Below are positions 10,567 through 23,200 of a DNA stretch of 64,000 bases, piece after piece. The stretch is from Capsaspora owczarzaki ATCC 30864. Lineage: Eukaryota; Opisthokonta; Filasterea. Where the stretch lies: assembly GCF_000151315.2 (NCBI RefSeq), contig NW_011887294.1, forward strand, positions 975,951-1,039,950. Direction: 5' to 3'. The notes under the pieces were generated by a model that was given only the letters and a program-made list of their open reading frames with translations, made no database searches and was not told where the DNA came from. Position numbers and translations under genes: made by a program. Position 1 is the stretch's first letter. Every line of letters begins with the position of its first letter.

Positions 10567-11010
10567 TGTGTTTGTTGGTTGGAGTGAGGAGTGTGAAAGT
10601 GAGGAGTGACCCCGTTCCAAAACGGGGAGCGCTTTTAAGAACGGGAAAAGCGCGGCGTTTCCAAAAGCGGGACGTGAATTTGGATTGAGTTTGCGCGACG
10701 GCCGGCGTTCGTCGATTTTCCTGGAGACGTGGGTGGGTCTGTCGGCCCCGCTTCTTCACTGCCTCGCTTCACGCATGTCGTGTGTGCTGTGGACGCAGGG
10801 CGTGGGGGATTCGGACGAGCAGGGGCCGAGCTGTGGCGCAAAAACCATCCGCGCAACTCAATCTCAATCCCAAACCAGCTTCCTATTTTGGCCACGACCT
10901 TTTTCTTTATTTTTTTTCGCGCCATTTTCGTTCGTGTTAAAAAGCGAGCTCCCGCATTTGGAACCGAGCTCACTCCTACATTTTCACTTTCTGAAAAACC
11001 AACAAACTCA
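10567..11010. promoter_or_regulatory. Divergent H2A/H2B promoter
   Basis: Contains three copies of a TTCCAAA-x-CGGG element: 10615-10628 and 10659-10672 (+ orientation) near H2A, and 10950-10963 (reverse complement, TTCCAAATGCGGGA) near H2B. The GCGGGA part resembles the core of E2F sites. AT-rich TTTTAAGA lies between the first two. Spacing relative to each start codon is about 50-105 bp. Confidence 0.55.
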
Positions 11011-11394
11011 ATGCCACCGAAGGTCGCAAAGAAGGGCGAGAAGCGCGCCGGCAAGGCCGCTGCCAAGGCTGCCTCTGGCGCCGACAAGGACAAGAAGAAG
11101 AAGAAGCGCCGCAAGGAATCGTACGGCATCTACATCTACAAGGTCCTCCGCCAGGTCCACGCCGACACTGGCATCTCCAACCGCGCCATGAACATCATGA
11201 ACTCGTTCGTCAACGACATCTTCGAGCGCATTGCTGGCGAGGCGTCCCGTCTGGCCCACTTCAACAACCGCTCGACCATCTCGTCTCGCGAGATCCAGAC
11301 TGCCGTCCGTCTCCTCCTCCCCGGCGAACTTGCCAAGCACGCCGTCTCTGAGGGCACCAAGGCCGTCACCAAGTACACTTCCGGCGCCAAGTAA
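11011..11394 (+). CDS. Histone H2B
   Basis: Core histone, 127 aa, no intron. Lys/Ala-rich N-terminal tail, then [18 protein letters not shown], the alpha-2 helix [21 protein letters not shown] (split here for reading), [23 protein letters not shown] and the C-terminal VTKYTS with the lysine that is ubiquitinated in other species (KAVTKYTS). Length and sequence match canonical H2B. Transcribed away from H2A; ends 81 nt before the shared 3' hairpin. Confidence 0.98.
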   Translation: MPPKVAKKGEKRAGKAAAKAASGADKDKKKKKRRKESYGIYIYKVLRQVHADTGISNRAMNIMNSFVNDIFERIAGEASRLAHFNNRSTISSREIQTAVRLLLPGELAKHAVSEGTKAVTKYTSGAK

Positions 11395-11474
11395 AAACAA
11401 CAACTTGCTTGTGCTTCGGGAGCCGTGGCGCTCTTCTTTTCTCTTTTTACTTTACCAAAAAAAATTATCAATTC

Positions 11475-11491
11475 GGTGTTTATTCAACACC
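11475..11491 (+). promoter_or_regulatory. Histone H2B mRNA 3' hairpin
   Basis: The same 17-nt hairpin as after H2A (GGTGTT TATTC AACACC), here 81 nt after the H2B stop. Followed by AACCCC, then ACTTTTC 9 nt after the stem and a purine-rich GAAAGAGA that could act as a histone downstream element. Confidence 0.75.
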
Positions 11492-11929
11492 AACCCCTGT
11501 ACTTTTCGAAAGAGATTTTTTGCTGTTGTAGTTGTTTTCGTGTATGTGTGTGTGTAGATGTGGTTGTTGCGGTAGATTTGTAATCGGGGACCGGAGGGAT
11601 TTTGGAGGAGCGATCTGTCGCAAAACGAAGCTGGCAGCCTTCGAAAACGGACTCAGACTTCGCCCAGGACCGTCCAACCTCGAGCTTGAATAATGTGTGG
11701 GTGAATGTACAGAACAATCCTCAACGCTCCCTTTGCTTTTTGAACGCTGCAGAGCGAATCACCCGTTGAGAATGACTTTTTGGTCACCTCAGAGATCTTT
11801 TGGCCTCTCCCTCCCTCCGTCCCGTTCCTTGAAACTCGACAATTCAAAACAGCAATGTGACCAAGCCTAGTTCAACACAGTCGTTTTTTTTTTTTTTTTT
11901 TCCTCTGCACACACGCTCAATCACGTTCA
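11492..11929. other. Intergenic: H2B downstream and UBR3-like gene promoter
   Basis: No gene seen. A poly(T) run at about 11884-11901 lies just upstream of the UBR3-like start codon. Confidence 0.5.
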
Positions 11930-14900
11930 ATGGCGTCGAGCACAGGCAATGAAGCGGCTGCATTTACGCAGGTTGTTAGTCGGTTGCTGAACAACGGCAG
12001 CCCGAGCAGCGCCGAGACTGCACAGACACGTCAAGATCTCGAGTCGCTGCAGAGTCTGCTGACCGCGACCAACCAGGACGGCGGACTGAGCGGATACGCC
12101 GACGCCCCGGTTCCGATGACGCTTGCACAGCGACTTGAGCTTGCTCAGCGCGTTGACATGCTGTGCCAAAGCTTGTCGTCTTCCACTGCTGCTGCTGCTG
12201 CTGCTGCTGCTGCCGATGGTGATGGTGACGATGCTGCTGCTACTGCTTCTGGTGCACATGAAGCGTCATCGCGGTCGCCATCGTCGCTCATGCATCATAT
12301 CGGCGGTGTGGATGCGCGGTCGCTCCTCCTGCCAAGCAACAACCAGCCGCCCAGCGCCGTTCAGCGTCAGTCTGTTGCGCGCCTCCTCGCCGTCCGCGAA
12401 GACGCAGCGACCACCAACACCTTCCTCGCCACGCTGTTCTCTGCTCAGGTGAGCGCCTTTTCCCCCTTAAATTGTTGTGGATGGCGAGAACTACGTTTCG
12501 TTTCAGAAATTTGCCAACTTTTGTATTTATCATTTCTTTCTCTGTGATTTTGTCTGTGTGTTGATTTTGTTCAACTTTCGAGTTCTTCTTCCGAGTTTTT
12601 AACTTGTTTTGCGCTCATGTCTGCCTTGCTTCAGACACTCATCAAAACTAAATCACCGAATCCAAGACGAACATCCGCGTTAACTGGTCGACGACACCGT
12701 CGATCTCCATCGCCAACACTCCAGCGGCGAACGGCTACCCGGACGGAAGGGCGCCAAGCCCCGACTGTGGATTCTGAGGTCGACACCAACTCCGAGGACG
12801 AGAATGGCATGTCGATCGATTCTTTGGATTCAGAGTATGCTGCACTCTTTGCAGATATGCACCACGCCTTCCTATCCGACGGCCACGAGCGCGATGACGA
12901 GGAAGAAATCAGCGACGACGGTCAGGACTACGAAGACAGCGCTCAAGACGCGTCGGAACCAGCCCGGAATGGCGCAGATCAGGCAGCAGCTCCCCATCGC
13001 TTCACTTTGCTGCAAAACTTTTACTCGGCAATACGCCGAAACCATCCCAGTCCAAGCACCAGCACCAGCACTAGCACTGGCACCAGCACTGGCACTCAAT
13101 TCCCCCCAACAACACGCGACAGGCCAGCTTCCATGGCAAGGCGTCGTCTACCAGCAGCGCCAGCCAATGCCAACGGCTGGCCTGTCGATAACACCACCCC
13201 GGCAGAGCTCGACTTGGATGCTTTGAACAGCGCCTTGGATTGGTGCTCTGTGCTTATCGCTGGCGGGGCGTCGTCGGACGACTTTTGGACTAGACTCGCC
13301 GCGGACAAGCATGCAACGGCAGCAACCTCGTGCTTCTTTCTGTGGGACGCAGACTACGTTGCGTACCGTTGCAAAACGTGTGGTCTGTCGCCTTGTACGT
13401 CCATTTGCGCAGCCTGCTTCGAGAAGGGCAACCATGTCGGGCATGATTACTCCATGTTTCGCTCGTTCACTGGCGGTGCGTGCGACTGTGGCGACTCTGG
13501 TGTGATGAAAGCGAGCGGGTTTTGCGCCGACCATTGCGTCTCGGATCCCGAAACCCGACGCCAGAAAGAGGAGCGCGAAGCGGCCCTGCTCCCAAGCTGG
13601 CTCTCGCCGTATTCCCAGTTCTCTTGCCGCCGTGTCTTGACGTGGCTTGTGCGCCATGCCCTGCATCTCTATCTGTATGCACAGACCGCCCCCCACGCCA
13701 CCGCCTCGCGTCGATCCCCGCGTTCAGCTGCACTTGTTTCGGACACCTCTGCATCCCGGACTCTGGGTCTTGTGGACGCCAGTGCGCGTGCCGCCATGGT
13801 GGCAGACGAGATACTCGCGGCGTGTTTCAAGTGGATGTCGACCAGTAGTGATTTGCGTGTTGTGATGAGTCACATTCTGCTGGAGGAGATTGCTCTTTCG
13901 GAGGACATTCCGTTGGTTGCCGAAATGTTGTTCCAAGCCAATCCGCAAAACGCTCTTCCTTCGTGGCCGGTTTCCTCGGACGACTCGGTGACGCACACCT
14001 CCGCGACTGGGCACTCTTCATTGCCCGGCAGCACTCCACAGCCGCAATCGACTACTTCTGTTGCTAGAGCTTCCGCCGCGTCTGCCACGTACTGTCCAAC
14101 GATAGCTGGCATTCCAATCTACCCACCAGGTGGTCCTTCGGCATGGGGCCAATCCCTTGATGCGCATCGAGTGCCCAGCAACGCATCTGCCGCGCCGTCA
14201 CACACCTTGCTCTATTGGTTGATGGCTGCTTCGGCGTTCGTCGGTTTGCCACAAACATTTGTTACCTTTGCACTCTATGTCCTGCCGTTCCAGCGTGTCA
14301 AGGACGAGGCCGCGCACGCATTCAGCTGCCATTACTTGCGTCTGACAACAGCCATGCCCCAGAGTCACGATCCGGCTCGCTATTGCAATCGCGTCGTCCA
14401 TATTAGCTGCCAGTTGTTTAGCAATCCTGGCCTTGCGCTGCAGTCCGAGGAACGCGACAACTGCTCTGCCAAGCTGGCTACATCCCTGTGTCACGTCCTC
14501 GGCAGCAATGTCAAACACGCGCCTCTCGCGGGCAGGGCAGATCTCGGGGTCAACCAGGACGTGGTTGTGAACATTAATGCACCCTTCATCAAGAAGCACC
14601 AGTACTGGTCTGTAACCAGTGATCTTGTCAACATTTTGACACACCCGCAAGTGGCGTGCATGATGCTCGGGAAAGCGCCGACGCTGTGGTCCCTCGCGCA
14701 AATCGTGTCCTTGATTCAAGGCATATTTTACAACACTCGTTGCACGACTGTGCATATCGAGTACGAGCCTGATGAGTATTCGACTGCCTTTGAACTCGAA
14801 ATCGAGGCGAGTGGCACTTTTCTGGGTTATTTCCGGGCGGCACTGGAAACACTTCTCCCTCCTGCAGCCCAGCTTGCTGGCACGCAGTCGCGTCTGGTGA

Positions 14901-17900
14901 ACGCAGCCGCCAGTGCCGCGCCTGCCCTCAACAAGGCTCGTTCTCAGCCTCGAACAGTTCGAGAATTGCTGCTGCCAGGTCTCGAACCCGCATCGTTACG
15001 GGAGAGCCTCTGCGCTGAACGACTCGAGCATGTCCTGCCTGCGCTGTCCGCGCTTGCGCAAATGCTGGTGGATTGGCACAGCCGCGCCGGCATGACTCGC
15101 CGGGAGGTGCCCCACAACCGCAGCGCCGGACCCGTGTTCGACTTTGCCGTCGACGTGCGTCCCATCACGCTGCACATCCCTCTGCACCGATGGTTTGCAG
15201 TGTTTGCCAGCCGCGGAATGGCTTGGACGGGCCTCACCTGGCCCATTCTTTGGTCGAAAATCCACAAGTTTGCTCAAGACTTTGAGCGTGATCGGCAACA
15301 GAGCGAGATGACTGCCTGGTTGGAAGAATCTCGTGCAGCCATGAAGCTTGAGTCGAGTAGTGCATCTGCTGCGAGCTTGGTTTCAGCTCCCCGTCGAGCC
15401 TCAAGTCGTGGGTTTTATTCCGATGTGTTGCTTCAACACCAAAGCCTGCCCGCCATGGAAAGTTTCATTGCGGCGTTCTTTGAGTTCCCGCTGCGCGTCT
15501 ATGTGCTTCGGGCACAAGCGCGCGCTGGCATGTGGCGGCGCAACGGCGAATCACTCGCACAGCAAGTGTGGATGTACATGCATCCAAGCTTTGCAGAGAC
15601 CTTTGTCGATCCAGACATTTTCGCGCTTCAGGTAAGCACGAAGCAAGATTGGAGGAGGAGGAGGAGGAGGAGGAGGAGGAGGGGAGAAGACGTTCGTTTC
15701 TGGTGGCTGTCGGCCGAATTGTGTCATTTATTGATTTTGCTGTTTGTTGTTCATTGGTTTGCTTGTGTTTGCTGCTCTCTCCTTCCTCGCTCAGCTTGGC
15801 GCAATCGCGCTCTCGCCGAACACGCTGCTGACGTCGATGGCAATGCGGTTTGGGCTCGCCTCAGAGCTCTCGTTCTCCGCCCCCGAGTTCCGCGTGGGCG
15901 ACACTCCCGACTTGTTTGCCGACTTTTTCAGCTTGTTAATCACCATGCTGTCAGAGCGCACCTTCCTCGGTATGAGCTTTGGCGAGTATGTCCGCATGGA
16001 AATCATCCACCGCCTGGCCGTCGATGATTTCACCCACTCCAGCCTGACTGAAAGCCTTCCCCATCGTGTGGGTGCGGACGAGCAGTTTGATGAAATCCTC
16101 AAGCAAGTTGCGGATTACCACGCCCCGGCAAACACTGCATTTTCGATGCGTCAAGGATTCTATTCGCTGCGCCGAGAATGCTGGGATGAGGTCGATCTCG
16201 CTCACTTGGTCGCGCGCATCTATTCCAAGTCCACCATCGCGAAAGGAATTCAGCGAATGGCATTTGCTCGGCCAGACCTGGTATCGGCGACGGCTACCGC
16301 TGGCCTCCTCACACCTGCAGAGTCTGCCTCAGGCAGCGGTGAACTGTCGACCAGTCCGGGCCACACAGGCGGCACCGCGGCGGCAAGGTCTTCCAACGCG
16401 TCCGTCTGGGCGACGCGTTTCCCGTACAGGCGTCTGCAGCCACTCTCCAACGAATTTGCGGGACTGCTGCGAATGCTTGACGATCCTCTGCTCCATGCAC
16501 TCGTGTTCTTTGCCGCGTATCGCTTAATTTATGCAATCGAATGTGACCGGCGAGTGCGCGATCGAGCAGCTGACGCGGCGGGTCCAAGCACCACGGCGTG
16601 CGAAGCCTCGTTTTTCGAGGCCATGCACGTGCTTCGATGCGCGCTGGATTTCCACGACACCCGCTATGGAGTGGGCGTTGGCCCGTCTCGGGCGATCTGG
16701 ACTGCAGCTGCAGCCGTTCGGCCGCACCGCGTCGCAAGCTCGGTGTTTGACCTCGGCTTGCCGTCTAGCGACATTGTCGTCAACATGTGCTTTGAGTGCG
16801 TCGTCCCTCCTAGGATTTCTGTCGGAGGATCGTTTACAGCCAGCTCGGGTACGCCTTTAATGAATGCCTCTATCCTTTCCCTGCTGAACGCACTCTGCAC
16901 CATGCCCGAAATGGAATCCCATGCCTCGTACTTGAGTGCCGTCATGGACCGCATCGTAGCATGGTCTGGCTGTCGTGCCTACTGCCTTGCTTTGCGGTCC
17001 GGCACCTCCGACTCTCCCTTTGAACATGCCGTACGGGCCGTTGTCGAAGACGCGGCTGCCAGCTCTCTCCATTCCGCCTGCGCTCAGTCTCCACCAAAGA
17101 ATGGCGCTGACTTGACCGATTACATGCAGCATGCCGCAGCAGAACAGGCGGAGTCCGATGCGGCGTCCTCTGCAAAGCGCAAGCAAGCCGCCAGTCAGCG
17201 AAAACTCGCCATCATGAATGAGTTTTCCGCACGCCAGCGTGCATTTGTGCAGCACACGCAAGCCGAGGAGAGCCGCGCCACCGCTGCAGTTTCCACAGAG
17301 GTCGGCGAGACTGAGGACTCGGTCTCTTCCACTCCGATGAGCGTGGACGGGTCTGATGCGAATAACGCGAGCGCGCCAGTGTACGAGTGCGTCATTTGCC
17401 TCACCAGCACGCCATCCACGCTTGCTGAACCGATGGGCTATGTGGCGTGGGTTTTCCCGTCGGGCGTATTGGACAATGAGGTCGACCAAGCGGTGGACCA
17501 AGCGGTGCACCAAGCGGTGGGTGCTGGGGCCAACGAGCACGAAAGCGCCACGACACCGACACCACCAGCACTCGATTCTCACGCGACAGTAGCATCCACC
17601 GATCCCGTGGCCATCAGGCTCTTCAGGCAAGCAAACCGGCAGAAGAAAAGTGTTGATGCTCTCGCTGCTGAGCACCAACCAGACCGCCATCCACTGCACA
17701 TGCTACAACACGTCGACATTCAAACCACGAAAGGCGATCAGGCTGTGAGTCTGCAGGTCCGGTCTTGTGGACACTGTATGCACTTTGAGTGCTATTCGCA
17801 GTTTATTTGCAACACATTCCACACTCCGTCGGTCAGTGCATACATTGATACCAGTCACGGCATGTACTCGTGCACAACGTGCCGTCGGGTGGCCAACGTG

Positions 17901-20007
17901 CTTCTTCCCATCCTTCCAGTCTCGGCAGTATGTTCGTCGGATGTCGCTGCTGTCGGCCTTGGTGTTGACTCGGAGCAACCCGAGGCAGCAGATGCCGCAG
18001 ATGCAGCATGGACGGAAAGTGCGCTGTCACCAGAAGTTCTGGATGATGACGCTACAGCCGCCAACGTAAACGGCGTTTCTGAAATGCGCGCTGTGGTTGC
18101 GGCAACGAGCATCATTCGTCAGGTGACGCAAGCGTCGCGGCTGGGCGGCAGGTTTGAGGATTGCAGTTTTGCGACCGTTGCATCGACCATGCGAAATATC
18201 ATCCGGTCGGCGCTTCTCCAAGCAAGCAGTGTGTCTCAGGACGCGGCCCGACGGCGTGAGCTTTTGGACAAGATGACGGGCTACGGCGAACTCGTCCGCA
18301 TGCTCTTTGGCTGCTGCCGCAACCAACCTGACAACAACGACAACATCGACAACGACAGCAACGACAACAACAAGGGGACGACTCTGATGGAACACGATAT
18401 GCGTCACAGCTTGCTCCCGCTGATTTGGAAGGCGTTGGTTTGCCAACCTTCGCAACAGTCACCTTCCGACCTTTCAAGCAGCCGCACACCAACACCCCCC
18501 TCCAAGATGCACTCACCACCTAGTCCTGGTTTTGCGCATCTGAGCACGCTGGCACACGAATTGTTGCGCGCGGACCCGCCATTCATTGCGCGCAACCCGC
18601 TCGGGTGTGATGCCCTTTCTGTTTTGTGCCATCTACTTTGTCTTTGGCCGCGAGCGATCACGTTGGCCGAGATCGGACGACTTGGGCGAACTGTCTTCCC
18701 TCTGTCCATTGTTCAGGCACTCATCCCGGCGCTCTTGCACGTAGGTCAACAGTTTGCGCTGTCGACCGACGCTGTCGCTCAAGTTGTCGACGACGCGCTG
18801 GCAGCAACCACGTTCGAGACTCTTGACGACCCCTCCGATCGCATCGACACTTGGCTGCTCCAATTCGCCAAGACAATTTGCAGGGTTCTCGCGACTCAGT
18901 CTGCCCTGGTGAGCGGCCTGTCGCTAGACTTGGCGGTGGTCATGCTGGACAAGTCTGTCGACATTTTTGGCATGCCAGAAGCGGATTTGCCGCCTGTAAC
19001 TGCCTCTCCCTCGATGGAGTCGGTAGCCAATCCCGATCAGGACGTGGGCTTGGACGCTGGTGACGCTGTCCGTGTGCGTGAGCGCGTCATTGCACACCTT
19101 CTCGCAGTCACGCGGAGGTTGTTGCAGCCGTACGTTCACGGCGTGCACCTTCTTGGCAACTATCTTGCTGGACAGCCATTGGCGCGCGAGCATCTCTTTT
19201 CGGACGCCTTGTTTGACGCGCTCGCCCTCGTTTCTCCCTCTCTTGAGTCGATTGCGCATCCCGCGCTTCGATGCTATCCTGCCCGATTGGCCGACCCTGA
19301 TGTCGATGTGCGGGAAGTGCTGCCCGCTGCATTTGGAGAGCAGACTGAGCAGTGGCTCGCGTTGTTGTCGGCAGCTCTTCCGACTCCGGGTGAGCGTCAA
19401 GCAACCACCCCAACCATGCACATTGGTATTGTTCCCTCTCGCCCCGTCCAGTTGATTCCGCTTCCAAACTGTTTCGACGATCTCTTCCGCTCCTTCCGTG
19501 GCATGACCTGTGGGAACTGTCACAGCGTACCAGCGCAGGGCGCGCTGTGCTTGATCTGCGGCACCTTTTTGTGTGTGCCCATGCGCTCGAGTGCGCTAAA
19601 CTGCTGTACTGTGGCTCGTACAAGCGAAATCGTTGCGGTGAGTGAGTTTGGCTATTTTGATTTGAATCAGTTTTTCTTGAGAGTGCTTGTTTACTCATTC
19701 CTGTTTGTGTCCCTGTTCTGTCCCGGCTCTGTCAACCTGTCCTGTGTAGCATTCCCGGTCGTGTTGTGCAGGCCTGGCAGTCATTCTGATTCTGTCATCC
19801 TCCGCCGTTCAGATCTACCGAAGTCAAGTGACGTGCTCCTGGGGCTCGCCTTACTTGGATGTTTTCGGCGAGGAAGACATTGACCTTCGACGCGGCCGTC
19901 CGCTCTTCTTGAACCAGGCTCGGTACGCGGCCCTGAATTCTCATTTTCTTCTTCAATCCTTTGATAATTCTTCTGCCAATTGGAGCTACCAACCCCACGA
20001 GCGGTAG
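11930..20007 (+). CDS. UBR3: UBR3-type N-recognin-family E3 ubiquitin ligase
   Basis: A very large RING-type ubiquitin ligase, 2,537 aa from four exons joined in phase: 11930-12448, 12635-15631, 15795-19637, 19750-20007. A UBR box lies at about aa 405-473 (YRCKTCGLSPC, CFEKGNHVGHDYSMF, GGACDCGD), closest in wording to UBR3. A RING-H2-like domain begins near aa 1700 (YECVICLTSTPSTLAEPMGY), with its second half after a low-complexity insert (RSCGHCMHFECYSQF, YSCTTCRR). The C-terminal UBR autoinhibitory domain ends with PYLDVFGEEDIDLRRGRPLF, which matches the conserved UBR tail. Animal UBR3 is about 1,890 aa; the excess here comes from a low-complexity N-terminus and linkers. Whether it binds N-degrons cannot be told; animal UBR3 does not bind classic ones. 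Confidence 0.93.
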
Positions 20008-20222
20008 TCGGGGCGGGGAGTTGTTTGTGCTCGTTTGGTGTTTGCTTCTTCAATGCAATGTTTCCTTCAGTTCGTGTACTTTGTTTGGCATTTTAATTCA
20101 CGACAAAAACAATGCGCACCTTGAAAAGCTCCGCTCCTCACAAACCAATAACAGCAACGACAACAATAACAGCAACGACAACAACAACAACGACGACAAC
20201 CAACAAATCACATCTTCACAAT

Positions 20223-23200
20223 TCACAAGGCGATCACCTTTTGACCTGCTGGGCTGCTGGCAGGAGTGATCAACCCTTGGCTGCCTTCGACAACGGACTC
20301 GATCGTCATGGCCTGCTCGGAATGACTCGGGGCTTGACGCTGCGTGCCAGCTGATGAGAGGAATGATGCAAGCGGGAAGAGCTCTTTGGTCGTTGCAGTG
20401 GTAGGCGACGGGCGCTTCCTGGGGCGCTTTTGCTTGTCACCGGAGGTCGGCGGCGTGAGCTGCTGTCGCTTTGAATCCATCGGTGTCGTGGGCTGCTGCG
20501 CATCTTGTGGTTGCTGTGGTTCCTTGGTTGCATCCAGCTGTTGGCGCTGCTGCCGCTCGGCCTCCTGCTTGGCCTTGCGAGCAGCAGTTTCGGCAAAGTA
20601 CGCGGGCTGCAACGACTCCAAACCCAGAGAGGCAAGCATCTGGTCTTTGACAAAGAACAGTGGCTTTTTAGAGATGGCTGGCCGGACCTCCTTGACGGCA
20701 ATGTCGAGCAGCTTCTTGATGGTTTGACGCTTGCTGACCTCGGGATGCCGAGTGACAAACTCGGCTCCGATGGGATCCACGCCGCGACTCGTGCCGTGGA
20801 CCATGCGCACAAGCTCGGGCAGCAAGTCGTCCGTGAAAGCCTTCACGTTGGAATTCAGGGTCGCTGCTTCGCCGGGCTCGGCTGGGTTGGCCGACTCGCC
20901 GGTGGTTGCCGCGACAAAAGCAGCGGGAGGGGCAAAGTTGAAGGGATCAACACCCTCAGCGCCAAAGTCAAACAGGGGATTGACAGCAAACTTGGCCAGG
21001 AAGTGGAACTGCTGCAAGGTCTTTTGCTTGGACAAGGCGACAGCCCGCGAGATCTTGTTGGCCGGCAATCCTGCGGGAAGACGAGCAATGACACTTTCGT
21101 CGGAAGGAGGGGCGTACGGCGCAAACAAGACACCAATCTTGAGGGAAACTAGGTTTTGTGCTCGCTTCTTGAGCTCGAGCTCGGCCGCTTGCAGGTGACG
21201 CTTTTTGCGCGCTGCAGCCTCCTCGGCTGCGTTTGCTTCGCCGCTCTGGCTTTCGCTGTGTGTGCGCTTGGTCGAGAGACGTGGTTCAGCCGGCGCCGCT
21301 GCACTCTCGTCGTCCGAATCCACGCGCATCGAGCTGGGCTGTGCCTTGCGTGACGCGGCAGGCTTGCTGGGGGTGGGTTGGTCGGCGTCATCCGCAGACG
21401 TGTCGTCGTCGCTGCCTTCATCGTCACTGGCGTCGTCGTCGGCAAACTCGCCAAGGTCGTCGTCGGCGTCATCTTCGTCGGCAGCGGCGTCCACGCCTTC
21501 GTCGTCAGAAAGATAGCCATGAGGCACGACAAAATCGTCCATCTCCTCGTCGATGGCGAGCTCGTCCTCTTCGCGGGAGACTTTGCGCTTTTCGGCCTTC
21601 TTGGAGCGAGGAGCAAAGTCGCTCAACTCGCCCAGACCAGCCGTGGCCTCCATTTCCTCCTCGTCCTCTTCGCACGAGCTGAGAGACTCGCCAATCTCGG
21701 CATCCGCCTCGTCCCAATCCTGGTCCGAGTCGTAATCATCGTCGTAGTTGTACTCGGGATCGGGCAGGAATGGTCGACGAGGGTTGGCAAACTTGGGCAC
21801 GTGCATGCAGCTGCCAAAGTACGGCGGACGGATTGAGCCGTCGTGTTGGATGTGGCGCATTTGCACAATCCGGTCGCCATGGATCAGCGGAGGGTTTGTT
21901 CGGGCGACAACAGGCCGACCAAGAATTCGATCGAGTTGAGCAGTCACCTCGGGACAAACGGTCACTGGTGCGACTTCATCGTCATTGTCAACGGCCATCG
22001 CCTCTGTTTCGGCAGCAGTAGCAATAGAAGTGTGTCGACGAACCAACTCGCGTCGGCTCGCGTGCCAACGACGCTTCAACTCGCGAGCACGAAGCTTGGC
22101 CTCGTGAAGGAAGGTGGGTGTCGCGGAAGCTTGCAGTGCCAGCAGGGTGTCAAGGCGCTGGGTATCTTCCGCCGTCCACTTGATGCGGACGCAGGGGGCC
22201 TCGTTGGGCTTGTTCTTGTTGTCCTTTGCCTTGGTCTCGACCGTTGCCTCCTCCGACACAGCCTTCACAGGGTTGGTGGTCTGAGGTGCGCCGCTGCTGC
22301 CTTTCATGAGCATTCCGAAAAATCGAGCTTCGGCTTGCTTCTTCTTGGCCAGTTCGTCCTCAATGGCCTTGGCCTTGGCAGCCTCATCCGCGAGTCGCTT
22401 GTTTTCCTTGTCTGCCTCTCGCTTGGCCTTCAGGGCGGCCTCATCGGCAATGCGCTTGGCCCGCTCGGCTTCCTGCTGGGCCTTGGCAGCCTCCTTGCGC
22501 ACACGCTCTTCCTCCTTGGCAAGGTCCTTTTGTCGCTTCTCGTCCTCCTTGCGCTTCTTGGCGTCTTCGCGCTCTTGGTTTTTCTTTTGCACTTCCAGCT
22601 CGCGTTGAAGCTTTTGTTCGTCCTTTTGCCGCTTTGCGTCTTCCTTTTGGCGAAGCAGCTCCTCCTTTCGGCGGGCGGCCTCGGCTTTGGCCAGCTTGGC
22701 AGCCTCGTCCTTCTCGGCGCGCTTGGCGGCAGCGGCAAGCTTGCGAGCTTCGCGTGCATCTTGGTTTTCGTTGGCATCAGGCTCCTCTGCGTCTGCCGCC
22801 TCTGTGGCCTCTTCTGCGGGCTCGGCATCAAGGCCGTCGTCTTGCTCTCCTTTCGCAAGCCGATCGACAGCCTTCTTGGCAGCTGTGCGCCGTGGGCGAC
22901 CGCCATTGTTGGTTTCGGTCACTGGGGTGCCCTCGTCGGCAGAAACGTCCATCGGCTCGGCAGCCTCGACCAGGTCTGGAGTGGAAGCGGCGCCCACTTT
23001 CGGAGGAGAGGAAATCACACAAGAAGATCCGACCGGGAAGCCAAAGAACGAGCTTTGAGACGAAATATCCTCGGCACCTTCAGGAACGGTCAGTGCAGGC
23101 CTCGCAATGGCAACCGCCGCTCGAGGTGCCACGCCAAAGAAGGAGCTTTGTGAAGACATGTCCTCGGCACCTTCAGGGACGGCGAGTGCAGGCATGGCAA

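Noticed and set aside
12617-12634. Internal start (MSALLQ) for the UBR3-like gene
   Set aside because: These codons are the end of the intron (CTTGCTTCAG acceptor); exon 1 joins at 12635 in phase.
21843-23153. 436-aa hydrophobic frame on the + strand
   Set aside because: Complement of the KER coiled coil of CAF-1: antisense Lys/Glu codons read as Leu/Phe, giving false membrane segments.
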